NCBI RefSeq assembly: GCF_000429325.1
Contig: NZ_KE386885.1
Span: 213,958-277,957, forward strand
Origin: Fundidesulfovibrio putealis DSM 16056
GTDB lineage: Bacteria > Desulfobacterota > Desulfovibrionia > Desulfovibrionales > Desulfovibrionaceae
Length of the DNA: 64,000 bases
Direction of reading: 5' to 3'
In this document: positions 40,098 through 48,919 of the stretch, in pieces
Position numbering within the stretch: the first letter of the stretch is position 1
Layout of the letters: every line of letters begins with the position of its first letter
Position numbers and translations under genes: made by a program
Notes under the pieces: model-generated
What the model was told of the DNA's origin: nothing
Databases searched by the model: none
What the model saw: the letters and a program-made list of their open reading frames with translations, nothing else

Positions 40098-42086
40098 ATG
40101 AATACCGTCGAAAACGCCCCCCTGTCGGGCCGCCCCGGATACCCCGGCGCTGTGGTCACCACCTGCACCCGCGACTGCCCCAGTTGCTGCGGCCTGATGG
40201 CCAAGGTGGAAGAGGGCCGCCTCACGGCCATCCGGGGAAACCCGGACCATCCCCTGAACCAGGGCGGCTGCTGCGCCAAGATGAAGGACTACGTCCAGCG
40301 GGTGTACAGCCCGGAGCGGGTGCTCCATCCCATGCGCCGCACGGACTCGGGCTGGGTGCGCATCGGCTGGGACGAGGCCCTGGACGAGGTGGCCGAGCGC
40401 CTGAAAGCGGTCGTCGCAGAGTCCGGCCCCGAAGCCGTGCTGCACTACCAGGGCTACGGCGAACGCACGGCGCTGAAGCTCTTGAACGCACGTTTCTTCG
40501 CGCTCCTGGGCGGCGCGACAGGGCTTCGCGGTTCGCTCTGCAGCGGCACGGCCTACGCCGCCATGAGCCGCGACTTCGGCGAGCGCATCTCCCATGATCC
40601 CCTGGACCACCTGAACAGCCGCACCGTGATCCTCTGGGGGCGAAATCCCGCCGCGACCCAGTTCAACATGACCCGCATCCTGGCCACTGTGCGAAAGCAG
40701 GGAGGCCCAGGCTCCCAGGTCTGGCTGGTGGACCCGGCAGCCACCGAGAGCCTGGCCCTGTGCGACCGGCACATCCAAGGCGCGCCCGGCGCGGACCTGC
40801 ACCTGGCCCTGGGCGCCGCGCGCGTGATGCTGGAGAACGGCTGGCAGGACGACGATTTCATAGCTGGTCACACGCGAGGCTTCGACGCTTATCGGCAACT
40901 TGTCTTTTCGCGCAGCGTGGCCGAACACGCCCGGCTGGCCGGAGTGCCCGAGCAGGACCTACTCGATCTGGCCGAGCGCCTCTGCCGGGAGAAACCAGCC
41001 GCCATCCTCCTGGGCTGGGGCATGCACCGCCACGTGGAGGCCCATCTGGCCGTGCGCGCCGTGGACGCCCTGGCGGCCATCACCGGCAACATCGGCGTGC
41101 CCGGCGGCGGCGTGAGCCAGGGGTTCGAGGAATACGGCCCCTACGACCAGTCGGTCTGGGGCGCGGACCTGCACCCGCCCAGGCGAAGCCTCCTGCTGCC
41201 GCACATCGCGCGCGAGATCACGGAAGCCGCCAGCCCGCCCGTGCGCATGATCGTTATCAGCGCGGCCAATCCGGTGTGCATGGCTCCGGACTCGGGCGCC
41301 GTGGCCGCAGCCTTCGCCTCCCGCGAGTTCGTGGTCTATATGGGCCACTTCCTGGACGACACGGCCCGGCTGGCCCACATCTTCCTGCCCTGCGCCACCT
41401 TCCTGGAGGAGGACGACGTGGTGGCCGCCTACGGGCACAACTATCTGGGACCGGTGAACAAGGCCATCGACCCGCCCGGCCAGTGCCGCTCCCAGTTCGA
41501 CATCTACCAGGATCTCGCCCGGCGCTTTCCCTTCGCAGACGAGTACAGAAAGCCCCTGGACCAATGGCTGGAGATCATCTGCCGCCCCTTCTTCGACAAG
41601 GGCTCCAGCCTGGAGGCGCTGCGCAAAGGCCCCGTGCGCGACCCGGACGCGCCCATGGTCCCCTGGCAGGGCGGCGCGTTCCGCACGCAGTCCGGGCGCT
41701 TCGAGTTCCTGGACGAAGCCCACGGCTTCCCGGACGCCAGCGACGAATATCCCCTGGCGCTCCTGACCACCGGCAGCCCGAAACATCTGTGCTCGGAGCT
41801 GACCCTGGCCGAGCACGACCCGCTGCCCGAGGCCCGCATCCACCCGGACACCGGCAGGCGCTATGGCCTTTCGGACGGGGCGCAGGCCTGGCTGGAGAAC
41901 GGGCTTGGACGGGTGAAGGTGCTGGCGCGCTTCGACCCCCGCCAGCGCCCGGACGTCTGCCTGTGCCGCCGGGGGGGCTGGGTTGCCGCCGGGCACGGGC
42001 TGAACCGGATCATCGCCGCCCGCGTGAGCGCGCTGGGCAACGGCACGCCCTATTACGAGACGCGCGTCGCGATAAGACCCGCATAG
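40098..42086 (+). CDS. Stand-alone cytoplasmic molybdopterin oxidoreductase
   Basis: About 662 residues of the DMSO-reductase family, with no Tat or Sec signal. The iron-sulfur motif near residues 25-60 is unusual: CTRDCPSCCG followed by a CCAK, with the standard IRGNPDHPLNQGG between. YSPERVLHPMRRT, ILWGRNPAATQFNM and GNIGVPGGGVS bind the pterin cofactors. SLCSGTAYAAMS is a candidate metal-ligand region. No electron-transfer subunit or maturation gene is adjacent. Start could also be 40089; neither has a clear ribosome-binding site. Substrate unknown, formate-dehydrogenase-like in architecture. Confidence 0.82.
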   Translation: MNTVENAPLSGRPGYPGAVVTTCTRDCPSCCGLMAKVEEGRLTAIRGNPDHPLNQGGCCAKMKDYVQRVYSPERVLHPMRRTDSGWVRIGWDEALDEVAERLKAVVAESGPEAVLHYQGYGERTALKLLNARFFALLGGATGLRGSLCSGTAYAAMSRDFGERISHDPLDHLNSRTVILWGRNPAATQFNMTRILATVRKQGGPGSQVWLVDPAATESLALCDRHIQGAPGADLHLALGAARVMLENGWQDDDFIAGHTRGFDAYRQLVFSRSVAEHARLAGVPEQDLLDLAERLCREKPAAILLGWGMHRHVEAHLAVRAVDALAAITGNIGVPGGGVSQGFEEYGPYDQSVWGADLHPPRRSLLLPHIAREITEAASPPVRMIVISAANPVCMAPDSGAVAAAFASREFVVYMGHFLDDTARLAHIFLPCATFLEEDDVVAAYGHNYLGPVNKAIDPPGQCRSQFDIYQDLARRFPFADEYRKPLDQWLEIICRPFFDKGSSLEALRKGPVRDPDAPMVPWQGGAFRTQSGRFEFLDEAHGFPDASDEYPLALLTTGSPKHLCSELTLAEHDPLPEARIHPDTGRRYGLSDGAQAWLENGLGRVKVLARFDPRQRPDVCLCRRGGWVAAGHGLNRIIAARVSALGNGTPYYETRVAIRPA

Positions 42087-42148
42087 CCTGACGCTACGCA
42101 AACCCGACTGGACGGCTGGACAGGATCGCGCCGCGCGCGGCCTCCCGG

Positions 42149-42177
42149 TTGACACGGCTCAAGCCGGGAACTAGCTA
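42149..42177 (+). promoter_or_regulatory. Possible sigma-70 promoter for the CobW-like gene
   Basis: TTGACA (42149-42154), 17-nt spacer, TAGCTA (42172-42177), 33 nt before the start codon. The -35 is consensus, the -10 poor. A CCCGG/CCGGG inverted repeat (42145-42167) overlaps it. Confidence 0.42.
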
Positions 42178-42210
42178 CAGCGTGCTTTACATCGTCCTTC
42201 AGGAGGCCAC

Positions 42211-43176
42211 ATGCTCCCTATTCCGGTTACGGTCCTGACCGGCTACCTCGGCGCGGGCAAGACCACGCTGTTAAACCGCATCCTCACCGGGAACCACGGC
42301 AAGCGCTACGCGGTCATCGTCAACGAGTTCGGCGAGGCAGGCATAGACAACCAGCTGGTGGCCCACTCGGACGAGGAAATCTTCGAGATGAACAACGGCT
42401 GCATCTGCTGCACCGTGCGCGGCGACCTGATCCGCATGGTCAACGGGCTGATCCGCCGCAAGGGCAACCTGGACGCCATCCTCATCGAGACCACGGGCCT
42501 TGCCGACCCCGCCCCGGTGATCCAGACCTTCTTCCTGGACCAGGAGACCAAGTCCAACACCAGCCTGGACGCCGTGGTCACCGTGGTGGACGCCCGCCAC
42601 TTCGAGCAACAGCTGGCCAGCAGCCAGCAGGTGCGCGAGCAGGTGGTCTTCGCCGACGCCATCATTCTCAACAAGACCGATCTGGTCGACGAGACGGAGC
42701 TGGCCCTGGCCAGGGACGCCATCCGCCGCCTGAACCCGCGCGCCGAGATCATGGCCTCCAGCCGCTGCGACGTTCCCCTGGACAAAGTGCTGAACCGGCG
42801 CTCCTTCGACCTGGCGCGCCTGCTGGAGATAGAGCCGGACCTGCTGGACGGCGAGGCCCACGAGCACACCCACGACTCGGTGACCTCGGTGTCCCTGGTC
42901 AGCGACAAGCCCGTGGACTTCGACAAGTTCAAGGCCTGGATCGGCCAGTATCTGAACGCCCATGGCCAGAAGGTCATGCGCAGCAAGGGAATCCTCAACC
43001 TGCCCGGCGAGCGGCAGCGCCTGGTGTTCCAGGGAGTGCACATGATGGTGGAGATGGGCTTCGGCCAACCCTGGAAAGAGGACGAAAAGCGCACCAGCAC
43101 CGTTGTTTTCATCGGTCGCGAGCTGGACCGTCTGGCGTTGCAGATCGCGTTCCGCGGCTGCCTGGCGGCCTCATGA
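42211..43176 (+). CDS. COG0523/CobW-family G3E GTPase metallochaperone
   Basis: 321 residues. Walker [13 protein letters not shown] (11-22), the family CxCC metal site in [23 protein letters not shown] switch and NKTD base-specificity motif are all intact. A His-rich loop is short (HEHTHD). The C-terminal CobW_C domain is present. These GTPases deliver zinc, cobalt or other metals to client enzymes. AGGAGG precedes the ATG. It overlaps the next WD40 gene by ATGA, so the two are expected to act together. Confidence 0.92.
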   Translation: MLPIPVTVLTGYLGAGKTTLLNRILTGNHGKRYAVIVNEFGEAGIDNQLVAHSDEEIFEMNNGCICCTVRGDLIRMVNGLIRRKGNLDAILIETTGLADPAPVIQTFFLDQETKSNTSLDAVVTVVDARHFEQQLASSQQVREQVVFADAIILNKTDLVDETELALARDAIRRLNPRAEIMASSRCDVPLDKVLNRRSFDLARLLEIEPDLLDGEAHEHTHDSVTSVSLVSDKPVDFDKFKAWIGQYLNAHGQKVMRSKGILNLPGERQRLVFQGVHMMVEMGFGQPWKEDEKRTSTVVFIGRELDRLALQIAFRGCLAAS

Positions 43177-44204
43177 GCGCGCCCGTTCTTCTCTCGCCCG
43201 GCCTGTGGCAGTGGCAGCTGGAAGCCTTTCCCGAGCGCGCCGCCTTCTCGCGAGACGGCTCGAAGATGGCCTTCGCCCTGGGCGACGGCCGCATCGCCGT
43301 GATCGACCTGCCCGGCGGCGAACCCCGCTACGTCCAGATGCACGACGGCTCCTGCCTGTGCCTGGGCGCGCACCCCTCGGGCGGCTGGCTCTCCGGCGGC
43401 GACGACGGACGCCTCATGTACTGCTCGGCCGAAGGCGTGCCCACCGAGGTGGTTCAGGCCCAGGGCCAGTGGCTGGAGCACATGGCCTCCTCGCCGGACG
43501 GACGCATCATGGCCGTTTCCGCCGGACGCGAGGTGATCGTCCTGGACCTGGAAGCCGGGTCCATGGCCGAGTTCGGGCCGCACCCCTCCACCGTGACCGG
43601 GCTGGCCTTGAGCCCCACGGGCGCGGTCCTGGCCGCCACCCACGCCGGGGGCGTCAGCCTGTGGGACATGGACCAGCCCGGCGAACCCGTGAAGCTGGCC
43701 CTGGCGGGCTTAAGCCTCGCGCCGTCCTTCTCGCCGGACTGCGCCTACCTGGCCTGCGGGCACCAGGAAAATTCCATCCACATCATCAACCTGGAGACCC
43801 GCACCGTGTTCGGGCTGGCCGGGCTCCCGGCCAAACCGGGGCAGCTTGGCTGGACCCACGACGGTCGCCACCTCATGCACTCCGGCACCAAGGCTGTTAT
43901 CTGCTGGCCCGTGCCCGAATGCTTCCAGCCCGACCCCACCCCCGTGGCCTTCGCCGTGCAGCAGGAGGCCCGCATGACCGCCCTGGCCACCAACCCGCGC
44001 ATCCCCTTCGCGGCGGGCGGCTTCGACGACGGCACGCTGCTCCTGGCGGAGTTCAAGCGCTTCACGGCCTATCCCCTGGACGCCGAGCTCGGCAGCCCGG
44101 TGTCGGCCCTGGCCTGGAGCGGGCAGGGCGTGCACCTGGCCTGCGGCATGCAGGACGGGCGGGCCATCCTCCTGGACCTGGGCGAACTGCTGGCCAACAG
44201 CTGA
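43173..44204 (+). CDS. WD40-like beta-propeller protein
   Basis: 343 residues. Repeats of the type [69 protein letters not shown] and [14 protein letters not shown] suggest a six- to seven-bladed propeller. There is no signal peptide, so it is cytoplasmic. The start codon overlaps the stop of the COG0523 GTPase, an uncommon fixed pairing. It could scaffold the client of the metallochaperone (inference). No Shine-Dalgarno of its own is evident. Confidence 0.82.
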   Translation: MSAPVLLSPGLWQWQLEAFPERAAFSRDGSKMAFALGDGRIAVIDLPGGEPRYVQMHDGSCLCLGAHPSGGWLSGGDDGRLMYCSAEGVPTEVVQAQGQWLEHMASSPDGRIMAVSAGREVIVLDLEAGSMAEFGPHPSTVTGLALSPTGAVLAATHAGGVSLWDMDQPGEPVKLALAGLSLAPSFSPDCAYLACGHQENSIHIINLETRTVFGLAGLPAKPGQLGWTHDGRHLMHSGTKAVICWPVPECFQPDPTPVAFAVQQEARMTALATNPRIPFAAGGFDDGTLLLAEFKRFTAYPLDAELGSPVSALAWSGQGVHLACGMQDGRAILLDLGELLANS

Positions 44205-44225
44205 TACCTACCTTCGGAGACCATT

Positions 44226-45329
44226 ATGCGCATCATCATGCTGCTCGCGATTCTTCTGGCCTCGGCCACCGGCCCCAGCTGGGCCGCAGGCGAATTCGAC
44301 GCCGTGAAGGCCCGCCTCGTAAGCGACGGCGTCCCCCAGGCCGAGGTGACCGCCGTGTTCTCGCGCCCGGACGTGCGCTTCACGCCGGACCCCATGGGCA
44401 AGAAGCTCCTGGAGATGTACACCGCCAAGTACGGCTCGGACGTGGTGCGCGAACTGCAGACGCGCCTTGCCGCGCTGGGCTACTTTTTCGGCCCGGTAAG
44501 CGGCCGCCCCGACTTCGTGTTCCGAAACGGCGTGCGCGCCTTCCATAAGGACCACGGCCTGACCCCGGACGGACGCCTCACGCTGGACCTGCTCACCCTG
44601 GCCCGCCAGGAGCAGGGCAAGGCCTCGCCCGAGACCCAGAATACCCTGAAGGAGATGGCCGCCAAGGGTCCGCCGGACATGTACGAGGTCATCATGCAGC
44701 CCGAGCGCCTGGCCGAGGCCAAGGCCTTCCTGGACGCCAACGGCCCGGTGCTGGAAGAGGTCCGCCAGCGCTACGGCGTGCCCCCCACGGTCACAGTGGG
44801 GCTTTTGACGGTCGAGACCCGCACCGGCAAGTTCCTGGGCGACAACCTGGCCGTCAACAACCTGGCCAGCATGGCAGCAAGCACCTCCACGGCCAGGGTC
44901 ATGGATGTGTTCGCTGGCGAGAAGGTCACTCCGGAGCGCCGCACCTGGCTGGACGCCAAGGCCGCCGAAAAGGCCGCCTGGGCCTACACCGAGCTTAAGG
45001 CCCTGTTCCGCTACGCCAGGGAGAACCGGCTGGACATGGCCGCCATGCCCGGCTCCATTTACGGGGCCATCGGGGTCAGCCAGTTCATGCCCACGAGCCT
45101 TCTGCGCTTCGGCATGGACGGCGACGGCGACGGCAAGGTGGACATCTTCAACGTGCGCGACGCCGTGAACTCCATGGGCAACTACCTGCGAAGCCACGGC
45201 TTCACCGGAAACCTGGAGGACGAGGCCACCCTGCGCGAGTCGCTGTTCCGCTACAACCACTCGCAGACCTACGTGAACACCATCATGGCCGTGTCGCACT
45301 ACCTGAAGGGCGGTCCGGCGCTGCCCTGA
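44226..45329 (+). CDS. MltB-type lytic murein transglycosylase with peptidoglycan-binding domain
   Basis: 367 residues. A signal peptide ends near residue 21 (PSWAAGEF). A peptidoglycan-binding-type helical domain covers about 75-110 (LQTRLAALGYFFGP, FRNGVRAFHKDHGLTPDGRL). The SLT_2 catalytic part has the likely catalytic Glu in LLTVETRTGKFLG and the GAIGVSQFMPTS, DGDGDGKVDIFN and SMGNYLRSHGF motifs of MltB. The PG-binding part sits inside the catalytic fold rather than at the end. It acts in the periplasm, cutting glycan strands. Confidence 0.9.
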   Translation: MRIIMLLAILLASATGPSWAAGEFDAVKARLVSDGVPQAEVTAVFSRPDVRFTPDPMGKKLLEMYTAKYGSDVVRELQTRLAALGYFFGPVSGRPDFVFRNGVRAFHKDHGLTPDGRLTLDLLTLARQEQGKASPETQNTLKEMAAKGPPDMYEVIMQPERLAEAKAFLDANGPVLEEVRQRYGVPPTVTVGLLTVETRTGKFLGDNLAVNNLASMAASTSTARVMDVFAGEKVTPERRTWLDAKAAEKAAWAYTELKALFRYARENRLDMAAMPGSIYGAIGVSQFMPTSLLRFGMDGDGDGKVDIFNVRDAVNSMGNYLRSHGFTGNLEDEATLRESLFRYNHSQTYVNTIMAVSHYLKGGPALP

Positions 45330-45357
45330 CGACGAGATCGCCGAAACGGACTTATCC

Positions 45358-45392
45358 AGCGCCCCTCGACCGCACGGTCGCGGGGCGCTTTT
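45358..45392 (+). terminator. Terminator after the MltB-like gene
   Basis: Stem AGCGCCCC/GGGGCGCT extended by CGACCG/CGGTCG, ending in TTTT. It lies 29 nt after the stop. Confidence 0.8.
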
Positions 45393-45563
45393 GCGAAATT
45401 CCGGTCGCATCGCCGCCCCACTCTCGTGTATCCCTCATACTGCCTGCCCTTCCGCATGAAAAAGAAGGGAAACAGGTATTGTTCTCCGGCTGCTGGAGTG
45501 GTTAGGGTTGATATGGGACGTTTTCCGCTTTTCGGGAAACGCCCGTATTCACCCGGCGGCAGC

Positions 45564-46775
45564 ATGATCAAGCGCATCCCCCTGGAAAGTCTGGAACCTG
45601 GCATGTTCGTCAGTTCCTTCGACCTTTCCTGGTTTAAGCATCCCTATGTCTCGACCAAGCTCGGCGTGGTGCGCAACCAGAGCCTCATCGACGAACTGAA
45701 GCGTCTGGGCGTGACCCACGTGGAAGTGGATACCACCAAGCACGTCCCCCCCAAGCAAGACAAGGCTCCCAACGCCGCCCCCGCTGTCTCCCTGCCCAAG
45801 GCGGCCAAGGTTCCCGCCTGCCCCCCCGCATCGGACCCCGAACGCACTGCCCGCTTCGCCCGCAAGCTGTTCGATCAGGCCATGACCGTCACCAAGGCCA
45901 TCATGGACGGAGCCATCAAGGGGCAGGCGGTCAACATCGAGGCCATGCGCCCGCTCATGGCGCGCCTCATCGACTCGGTGAACCAGAACGAGAACGTGCT
46001 GCACGTGATGATCTCGCTCAAGACCTACGACGACTACACCTACACCCACTGCCTGAACCTGGCGGCGCTTGGCGTGCTGCTGGGCAACTCCATGGGCATG
46101 GACAGCCAGGACATGGAGAGCCTGGGAATGGCGGGCATCCTGCACGACGTGGGCAAGTGCCTCCTGCCGCGCGAGCTGATCGCCAAGCCGGGCCCCCTGA
46201 CCGCCTCGGAGTTCGAGGAGGTGAAACGCCACCCCAGCCTGGCCTACGAGTACCTGTCCAGGCAGGCGGGCATCAGCGAGGATGTGCTGCGGGCCGTCCA
46301 CGAGCACCACGAGCGCCTGGACGGCGACGGCTACCCACGAGGCCTGTCCGGCGAGGAGATCCACCCCTTCAGCTCCATCATCAGCGTGGTGGACGTCTAC
46401 GACGCCCTGACCTCCAAACGGGTCTACCGAGGACCGGTGTCTCCCCACATGGCGTTGCGCACCCTGTTCAACATGCGCGGCAAGGCCTTCCCAGCCGGGA
46501 TGGTGGACAGCTTCATCAAGCGCCTGGGCGTTTATCCCGCGTTCAGCGTTGTCCAGCTGCGCAACGGATGCTATGCCCTGGTCATGCGCCAGACTCCCGG
46601 CAAGCCCCTGTTCCCTGAAGTGATGGTCTTCTGCGACCGCGAGAAACGGCCCGTGGCCAAGAGGCGCGTGGACACCTGGCGGCTCTGCGGGGAACTCGCC
46701 CGCAAGGAATTCGAGATAGAGCGCCCCGTGGACTGGAGCGAGATGCCCCCGCCCAACGTGGTGGGAATCGCCTGA
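45564..46775 (+). CDS. HD-GYP c-di-GMP phosphodiesterase
   Basis: 403 residues. The N-terminal 75 residues (IPLESLEPGMFVSSFDLSWFKHPY) are the DUF3391-type domain that commonly precedes HD-GYP. The catalytic part carries GILHDVGKCLLP (HD), HEHHERLDGDGYPRG (GYP) and VVDVYDALTSKRVYRG, all intact. It would hydrolyse c-di-GMP to GMP. Start at 45564 begins the conserved domain; a hairpin at about 45515-45544 sits just ahead. The second HD-GYP two genes down has the same layout. The gap to the PilZ gene is 13 nt. Confidence 0.93.
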   Translation: MIKRIPLESLEPGMFVSSFDLSWFKHPYVSTKLGVVRNQSLIDELKRLGVTHVEVDTTKHVPPKQDKAPNAAPAVSLPKAAKVPACPPASDPERTARFARKLFDQAMTVTKAIMDGAIKGQAVNIEAMRPLMARLIDSVNQNENVLHVMISLKTYDDYTYTHCLNLAALGVLLGNSMGMDSQDMESLGMAGILHDVGKCLLPRELIAKPGPLTASEFEEVKRHPSLAYEYLSRQAGISEDVLRAVHEHHERLDGDGYPRGLSGEEIHPFSSIISVVDVYDALTSKRVYRGPVSPHMALRTLFNMRGKAFPAGMVDSFIKRLGVYPAFSVVQLRNGCYALVMRQTPGKPLFPEVMVFCDREKRPVAKRRVDTWRLCGELARKEFEIERPVDWSEMPPPNVVGIA

Positions 46776-46788
46776 GGAGGCGCGCCCC

Positions 46789-47481
46789 GTGGATTCCTCC
46801 CCTCAATCCGAGCGCCACTCCAGCCAGCGCGAACCCGGCTACGCCGTGGACATCGCCCCCGGCCAGGACTGCACCCTGGCCATCGACGGCGACAGGCAGA
46901 AGTACCGCTCCTCGGTCATCGGCATCGAGCCCTACAAGTTCCTCATCGTGCGCATGCCGGTCGTGCCGGGGATACATGCCAGGCTGACTCCGGGCTGCGG
47001 CGTCACCCTGCGCATGGAGCACCACGGCACCCTGTGGGGCTTCACCTGCCGCGCGCTCAAGGTGCTCACCTCTCCTGCGCCCATGCTTGTGCTGGCCTAT
47101 CCCTCGGCAGCCGAGCGGCTCCAGCTGCGCCTGCACAAGCGCACGCCCTGCTTCATGCCCGCGCGCGTCGCCAACGAATACGTGGCCGTGGGCGGACTGA
47201 TAACCGACATCAGCCTGGGCGGCTGCCGCATGGTGCTGGACGCCCACACCCCGGAGAAGGTGCTGAACATCATGCGCGGCGACGAGCTGGCCCTGACCCT
47301 GCCCACCGACGCGGACGAGACCTGCCGCCTGGAAGCGACCGTGCAGAACCACCGCGAGGTGAAGGGGTTTCGCAGCCTGGGCCTGAGCTTCGTGCGCGAT
47401 GAGAACATGGACGACACGGTGCTGGCCCGCTTCGTGGAACGGATGGAGGGCGCGCGTCTGGTCCTGGAACAGGACGGGTAA
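46789..47481 (+). CDS. YcgR-like PilZ-domain c-di-GMP effector
   Basis: 230 residues with a GTG start after GAGGAGG. The N-terminal 105 residues form a YcgR/PilZN-type domain; the C-terminal PilZ domain binds c-di-GMP through the RxxxR motif (RLHKR, about 112-116) and the DISLGG motif (about 139-144). YcgR proteins brake the flagellar motor at high c-di-GMP. It lies between two HD-GYP phosphodiesterase genes, so reader and erasers are co-expressed. Confidence 0.92.
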   Translation: MDSSPQSERHSSQREPGYAVDIAPGQDCTLAIDGDRQKYRSSVIGIEPYKFLIVRMPVVPGIHARLTPGCGVTLRMEHHGTLWGFTCRALKVLTSPAPMLVLAYPSAAERLQLRLHKRTPCFMPARVANEYVAVGGLITDISLGGCRMVLDAHTPEKVLNIMRGDELALTLPTDADETCRLEATVQNHREVKGFRSLGLSFVRDENMDDTVLARFVERMEGARLVLEQDG

Positions 47482-47584
47482 CCCCCATGCGCCCGCCCAT
47501 GCCCGGAATTCTTGCCGCGCCGGGTTTGCGGCCCGCCCTGCGCCCGCGCGCGCCGGGCGGCCTTTTCGCTTGCGGGGGGCGGCC

Positions 47585-48829
47585 ATGGCGGTCCTGAAGA
47601 CCATCCCCATCGACCTCCTGCGGCCCGGAATGTACGTCGCCCGGTTCGACCTCTCCTGGTTCAAGCACCCCTTCCTGAGCACCCGTCTGGGCGTGCTGAA
47701 GGACCACAAGCTGCCCGCCTACCTGAGGTCGCTTGGCGTGAAGCACGTGGAGATCGACCTGGACCGGGGCCTGGACGTGGACCTGGGCCCTCTGCCTGAG
47801 CCGCCCCCGGAACCGGAGCAGCCTGAAGAGCCCGAAGCGCCTGCGGCCCCGTTCGAGTTCTCCGCCAAGGACATCCCGCCGCCCACGGACAGCGCCCGCA
47901 CCCTGCGCTTCGCCAAGCGCTTCTTCAGCCAGTCCATGGACTGCACCAAGCGCGTCATGGCCGGAGCCCAGGCCGGAAAGCCCGTGGCCCTGGACGAAGC
48001 CAGGCTCATCATCGGCAGGCTGATCGCCACGGTGGAGTCCAACCGCAGCGTGGTGCGCCTCTTGTCCGTGCTCAAGGCCTACGACGAGTACACCTACACC
48101 CACAGCCTGAACGTGGCCGCCATGGGCGTCCTGTTCGGCAAGCACATCGGGCTCTCCGGAAACCAGCTGGAGACACTGGGGCTGGCCGGGCTCCTGCACG
48201 ACGTGGGCAAATGCCTGCTGCCCGCCGAGATCGTGAACAAGCCGGGCAAGCTCACCGACGACGAGTTCGTCGTGATGAAGCAGCACACGGTGCTGGGTTT
48301 CGACTACATCAAGGACCAGCCCGGCGTGCCCGGCCCGGTGGCCCTGGGGGTGCTGGAGCACCACGAGCGCCAGGACGGCACGGGCTATCCCCGCCAGATC
48401 GCCGGACGCAAGATCGCCGGGGTGTCGCGCATTTTGTCGGTGCTGGACGTGTACGACGCCCTGACCAGCGACCGGGTGTACCGCTCGCGCATGAGCCCCC
48501 ATCTGGCCCTGCGCACGCTCTGCGCCAAGCGCGGCTCCGCGTTCCCGGAGGCCATCCTGGACCGGTTCATCGCCTGCGTGGGCGTGTATCCGCCCGGCAG
48601 CGTGGTGCAGCTGCGAAACGGCTACTTCGCCGTGGTCACCGGCTACGACGAGCGCTCGCCCCTTCACCCCAGCATGACCATTTTCCTGGGGCCGGACGCT
48701 CGCCCCGTCAACCCGCGCCGCGTGGAGACCCTGCGCCTGCGCGACCAGCCCACCGGCTCAGGCTACGAGATTGCCCGGCACGTGGAGCCCTCCGAAGTAC
48801 CGCCGCCCGACGCCTCCTTCTGGCGCTGA
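47585..48829 (+). CDS. HD-GYP c-di-GMP phosphodiesterase, second copy
   Basis: 414 residues. It mirrors the first copy: DUF3391-type head (IPIDLLRPGMYVARFDLSWFKHPF), then a Pro/Glu-rich linker (PEPPPEPEQPEEPEAP), then the catalytic part with GLLHDVGKCLLP, LEHHERQDGTGYPRQ and LDVYDALTSDRVYRS. HD and GYP signatures are intact. The start at 47585 begins the conserved head and follows GGGGGG. The two copies probably arose by tandem duplication around the PilZ gene. It is followed by SulP 90 nt later. Confidence 0.93.
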   Translation: MAVLKTIPIDLLRPGMYVARFDLSWFKHPFLSTRLGVLKDHKLPAYLRSLGVKHVEIDLDRGLDVDLGPLPEPPPEPEQPEEPEAPAAPFEFSAKDIPPPTDSARTLRFAKRFFSQSMDCTKRVMAGAQAGKPVALDEARLIIGRLIATVESNRSVVRLLSVLKAYDEYTYTHSLNVAAMGVLFGKHIGLSGNQLETLGLAGLLHDVGKCLLPAEIVNKPGKLTDDEFVVMKQHTVLGFDYIKDQPGVPGPVALGVLEHHERQDGTGYPRQIAGRKIAGVSRILSVLDVYDALTSDRVYRSRMSPHLALRTLCAKRGSAFPEAILDRFIACVGVYPPGSVVQLRNGYFAVVTGYDERSPLHPSMTIFLGPDARPVNPRRVETLRLRDQPTGSGYEIARHVEPSEVPPPDASFWR

Positions 48830-48919
48830 AGGGTCCCGTTTGATCCGCCGCCGCTGTTGCCAAGAATCCCCTGGCGGGGGTACACGGGTCGGACACTCTT
48901 CCACAGCACTGGAGCCAGG

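Noticed and set aside
45500-45550. c-di-GMP riboswitch upstream of the first HD-GYP gene
   Set aside because: A hairpin is present, but the GEMM core motifs are absent.
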